From positions 1-23,275 of IMG/VR virus record IMGVR_UViG_3300008050_000332: a stretch of 23,275 bases of DNA; one strand, written 5' to 3'. Source of the stretch: a virus. Of the stretch, positions 22,118 through 23,275 are shown one piece after another; within the stretch, counting starts at the first letter, position 1, and each line of letters opens with the position of its first letter. Made by a program: the position numbers and the translations under genes. The notes beneath the pieces are model-generated. The model saw only the letters and a list, made by a program, of their open reading frames with translations, did not search any database and had not been told where the DNA came from.

Positions 22118-22195
22118 ATGCTGGAAAGATTCTTTTCGTTACACCGATGCCCAAACCACGCTCCAAGAACTACAGCTCACGAGGCGAGAAGGTGA
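22118..22195 (+). CDS. Possible leader peptide overlapping the ribbon-helix-helix gene (25 aa)
   Basis: A purine-rich GGGGAGGAGGAG (about 22095-22107) lies before the ATG at 22118, the best ribosome site in this area, whereas the following gene at 22147 has none. The frame encodes MLERFFSLHRCPNHAPRTTA and a few more residues and ends 46 nt inside the next gene. It may couple or attenuate translation of the regulator. No family is seen, and the peptide sequence itself need not matter. Confidence 0.35.
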   Translation: MLERFFSLHRCPNHAPRTTAHEARR

Positions 22196-22470
22196 AGCGA
22201 TCGCCCGGCCTGAGCGTGAGCATGCCGGATAGTTTGAAGGCTGACCTGATCCTCCTTGCGGGTAACCGGGGGGAAAGCGTGAGCCGGGTGGTGAGGGACC
22301 TGATCGAGCGTGAGCTTTCAGGCTCCTTGATCACCTCGTGGATCGGGCATGACACGAAGATCGACTTGCTGGCCAAGGCCGAAGACTTCGGAACCACGCC
22401 GGGCGTGCTTGCCAAGTGTTTGATCCGGGGCGGGCTTCGAGGCATGAGAGGAAAACCCAATGCCCACTAA
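22147..22470 (+). CDS. Ribbon-helix-helix DNA-binding protein (107 aa)
   Basis: After a basic N-terminal tail (MPKPRSKNYSSRGEKVKRS), residues about 20-55 read PGLSVSMPDSLKADLILLAG then NRGESVSRVVRDLIERELSG. This is the strand, helix A, turn and helix B of a CopG/Arc-type ribbon-helix-helix domain (beta-strand LSVSMP, then a helix with LKADLILLA, Gly turn, SxSxVVRDLIEREL). The C-terminal half (WIGHDTKIDLLAKAEDFGTT, GVLAKCLIRGGLRG) may be a second small helical domain with the same character. It probably represses or autoregulates its own divergent control region. It overlaps the next gene by 11 nt. No Shine-Dalgarno precedes it. Confidence 0.82.
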   Translation: MPKPRSKNYSSRGEKVKRSPGLSVSMPDSLKADLILLAGNRGESVSRVVRDLIERELSGSLITSWIGHDTKIDLLAKAEDFGTTPGVLAKCLIRGGLRGMRGKPNAH

Positions 22471-23011
22471 AAGACCACGAGGGACTGGGATCATCCCGGA
22501 GGGCATGCAGAGCTTGTTGAGCGAGAAGGATGCTCAGGCCACCTGCCCGGCTGTCTACAATGGCCTGAAGATGAAAGCGAAGGACCCGGTGAAGTATTCG
22601 CAGATCGTTCAAGACTTGTCGATGGGTTTGGGCTTTAGCAAAATAGCAAAGGCCAGGAGGGTTGGGCTCGGTACGATTGCAATGGTCCGGGCCCGTGAAA
22701 AGGATTTGATCGAGGACGGCAAGGTGGTGGTGAAGAGCCTGACCAGCGTGGCCACGATAGCCGCCTTGGAATCGATCATCACGAAGATCGAAGAGGACAC
22801 GATTCCACCGGGTGTGTTGCCTATCTTGTTTGGCATACTTCGAGACAAGGAAGTCAGGGATCAGGGGGAGCCCACTCAGAAGGTTGAGATCACTCATCGG
22901 GTGAGCGTTGACGAGGTCCGTGCCAAGCTGGCCAAGATGAAGCGGGTGGACCCGGTCGAAGAGGTCGAAGAGGCCCACGGGTCCAGCGTTGGCGATGCGG
23001 GCAAGCCCTAG
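22460..23011 (+). CDS. Helix-turn-helix protein, candidate terminase small subunit (183 aa)
   Basis: GAGAGGA lies 8 nt before the ATG. Residues about 45-75 form a helix-turn-helix: QIVQDLSMGLGFSKIAKARR then VGLGTIAMVRAREKD. A helical region follows (LTSVATIAALESIITKIEED) with IPPGVLPILFGILRDKEVRD then QGEPTQKVE. Blocks of the type GILxDKxxLxxGxPTxxVE after a helix-turn-helix are familiar from phage DNA-binding proteins related to small terminase subunits. The C-terminus is a charged helix (SVDEVRAKLAKMKRVDP). Whether it recognises the packaging site or regulates early genes cannot be told; its distance from terL and opposite strand argue for caution. Confidence 0.75.
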   Translation: MPTKRPRGTGIIPEGMQSLLSEKDAQATCPAVYNGLKMKAKDPVKYSQIVQDLSMGLGFSKIAKARRVGLGTIAMVRAREKDLIEDGKVVVKSLTSVATIAALESIITKIEEDTIPPGVLPILFGILRDKEVRDQGEPTQKVEITHRVSVDEVRAKLAKMKRVDPVEEVEEAHGSSVGDAGKP

Positions 23012-23027
23012 CGTCAGCGTTTAGGGC
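23005..23027 (+). terminator. Weak hairpin at the end of the rightward gene pair
   Basis: GCCCTA (23005-23010) and TAGGGC (23022-23027) are perfect inverted repeats around the stop codon with an 11-nt loop, and GGCG/CGCC follows close by. No T-tract comes after, so termination is uncertain. Confidence 0.3.
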
Positions 23028-23099
23028 GCGGGCTCGCCAACTAGGGGGGTTTCCAAAGGGGGGAACAGCCCTTAATCAAATCAGGTTTTCCGTTATTCA

Positions 23100-23144
23100 A
23101 TTGGCAATACCTATATACCTTATTTATAAGGTTAAGTTGCCAAT
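23100..23144. repeat. Nested inverted repeats (operator-like)
   Basis: The outer pair ATTGGCAA (23100-23107) / TTGCCAAT (23137-23144) encloses the inner pair ACCTTA (23117-23122) / TAAGGT (23127-23132). Both pairs are perfect. The + strand also reads TTGGCA (23101-23106) and TATAAG (23125-23130) with an 18-bp spacer, so a promoter may lie inside the palindrome. Confidence 0.65.
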
Positions 23145-23152
23145 CGATTATT

Positions 23153-23184
23153 CCTGACAGAACACTTGATTAAACCTGACAGAA
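23153..23184 (+). repeat. Direct repeats CCTGACAGAA, 22 bp apart
   Basis: CCTGACAGAA starts at 23153 and again at 23175, a spacing of about two helical turns, so a protein could contact both on the same face. CTTGA occurs after each copy. The second copy ends just before the -35 box at 23192, a typical place for repressor or activator binding. Confidence 0.65.
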
Positions 23185-23191
23185 AATAAAC

Positions 23192-23219
23192 TTGACGCTA
23201 TTTAAGATTTCTGCATTAT
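23192..23219 (+). promoter_or_regulatory. Sigma-70-like promoter for the next rightward gene
   Basis: The -35 is TTGACG (23192-23197; 5 of 6 consensus bases) and the -10 is CATTAT (23214-23219; 4 of 6), 16 bp apart. Transcription would start near 23226, only a few bases before the ATG at 23232, which makes the ATG at 23271 with GGAGG at 23258-23262 the better-served start. Confidence 0.5.
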
Positions 23220-23231
23220 GGGGTTCAGATT

Positions 23232-23275
23232 ATGACCACGACAACAACAGCCCAACCGGAGGAACAGACCATGAA
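23232..23275 (+). CDS. Start of a rightward gene (partial)
   Basis: An ATG at 23232 opens a frame (MTTTTTAQPEEQTMK) to the window edge. A second in-frame ATG at 23271 has GGAGG 8 nt upstream and may be the true start; then only its first codon lies here. Too little is visible to name it. Confidence 0.45.
   Translation, partial: MTTTTTAQPEEQTM

Larger units (their letters stand above)
23012..23231. other. AT-rich control region
   Basis: After a short G-rich stretch (G6 at 23044-23049 and another G6 run at about 23058-23063) the sequence turns AT-rich. It contains TTAATCAA (23072-23079) and TCAGGTTT (23081-23088), whose inverted copies TTGATTAA (23166-23173) and AAACCTGA (23172-23179) lie about 90 bp away. 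The nested palindromes, direct repeats and promoter described separately lie in or between them. The region has the look of an operator/early promoter or an origin. No gene is seen in it. Confidence 0.6.

Noticed and set aside
22331-22978. A 215-codon leftward open frame opposite the two rightward regulators
   Set aside because: The two sense genes have recognisable DNA-binding domains and one has a clear Shine-Dalgarno; the antisense product is His/Leu/Arg-rich without a motif.
1-23275. CRISPR array, insertion sequence, rRNA, restriction-modification or toxin-antitoxin locus
   Set aside because: No regularly spaced repeats with unique spacers, no transposase, no rRNA sequence and no matching gene pairs are visible; the only long tandem array is inside the fibre gene.

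Overview
The window is the structural half of a tailed double-stranded DNA phage genome (Caudoviricetes). It may be a free phage, a prophage or a metagenomic contig; no integrase, host gene or bacterial marker is visible. The short-tail (podovirus-like) reading rests on a large nozzle-like protein, several ejection-type proteins, and the absence of a tail sheath, tail tube or tape-measure gene. The capsid protein resembles the SU10/DUF5309 family. The host cannot be fixed from the sequence. The coding DNA is moderately GC-rich and the Shine-Dalgarno sites are ordinary bacterial ones.

Layout. A long leftward (minus-strand) transcription unit of about 21.8 kb runs from 21807 to the left edge. 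In order of transcription it holds four small uncharacterised proteins (one with a ribbon-helix-helix-like tail); a repeat-rich tail fibre; a small tail-fibre-associated protein with an Mtd-N-like motif; an HNH endonuclease; the large terminase; two small helix-turn-helix proteins; portal; a small protein; scaffold; major capsid protein; a 74-nt gap with two hairpins; a small protein; a head-tail adaptor candidate; a small virion-like protein; a LamG lectin; a small protein; four small membrane proteins (probable lysis or membrane-attack cassette); a nozzle-like protein; a self-cleaving S74 tail spike; an uncharacterised protein; two ejection-type proteins; and a very large protein that leaves the window at base 1. 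Of 28 gene junctions in this unit, 18 overlap, mostly as ATGA or TAATG/TGATG, so translation is probably coupled throughout.

A rightward set starts beyond a 339-nt divergent gap (21808-22146). It holds a short leader frame, a ribbon-helix-helix DNA-binding protein, and a helix-turn-helix protein that could be the small terminase subunit. An AT-rich control region follows (about 23070-23231) with nested inverted repeats, direct repeats and a good promoter, and then the first codons of another gene.

How the genes work together. Terminase, HNH and a DNA-binding partner package DNA through the portal into a shell built from the capsid protein on the scaffold. Adaptor, nozzle, lectin, fibre and spike form the tail and host-recognition surface. 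The ejection proteins and the large left-end protein probably enter the cell with the DNA. Points most worth a second look are the large protein with both an EF-hand loop and an HExxGHxG motif, a G9 homopolymer early in the lectin gene, the same short motif at both ends of the scaffold, the cassette of four membrane proteins including one of 38 residues, and the repeat-dense control region at the right end.
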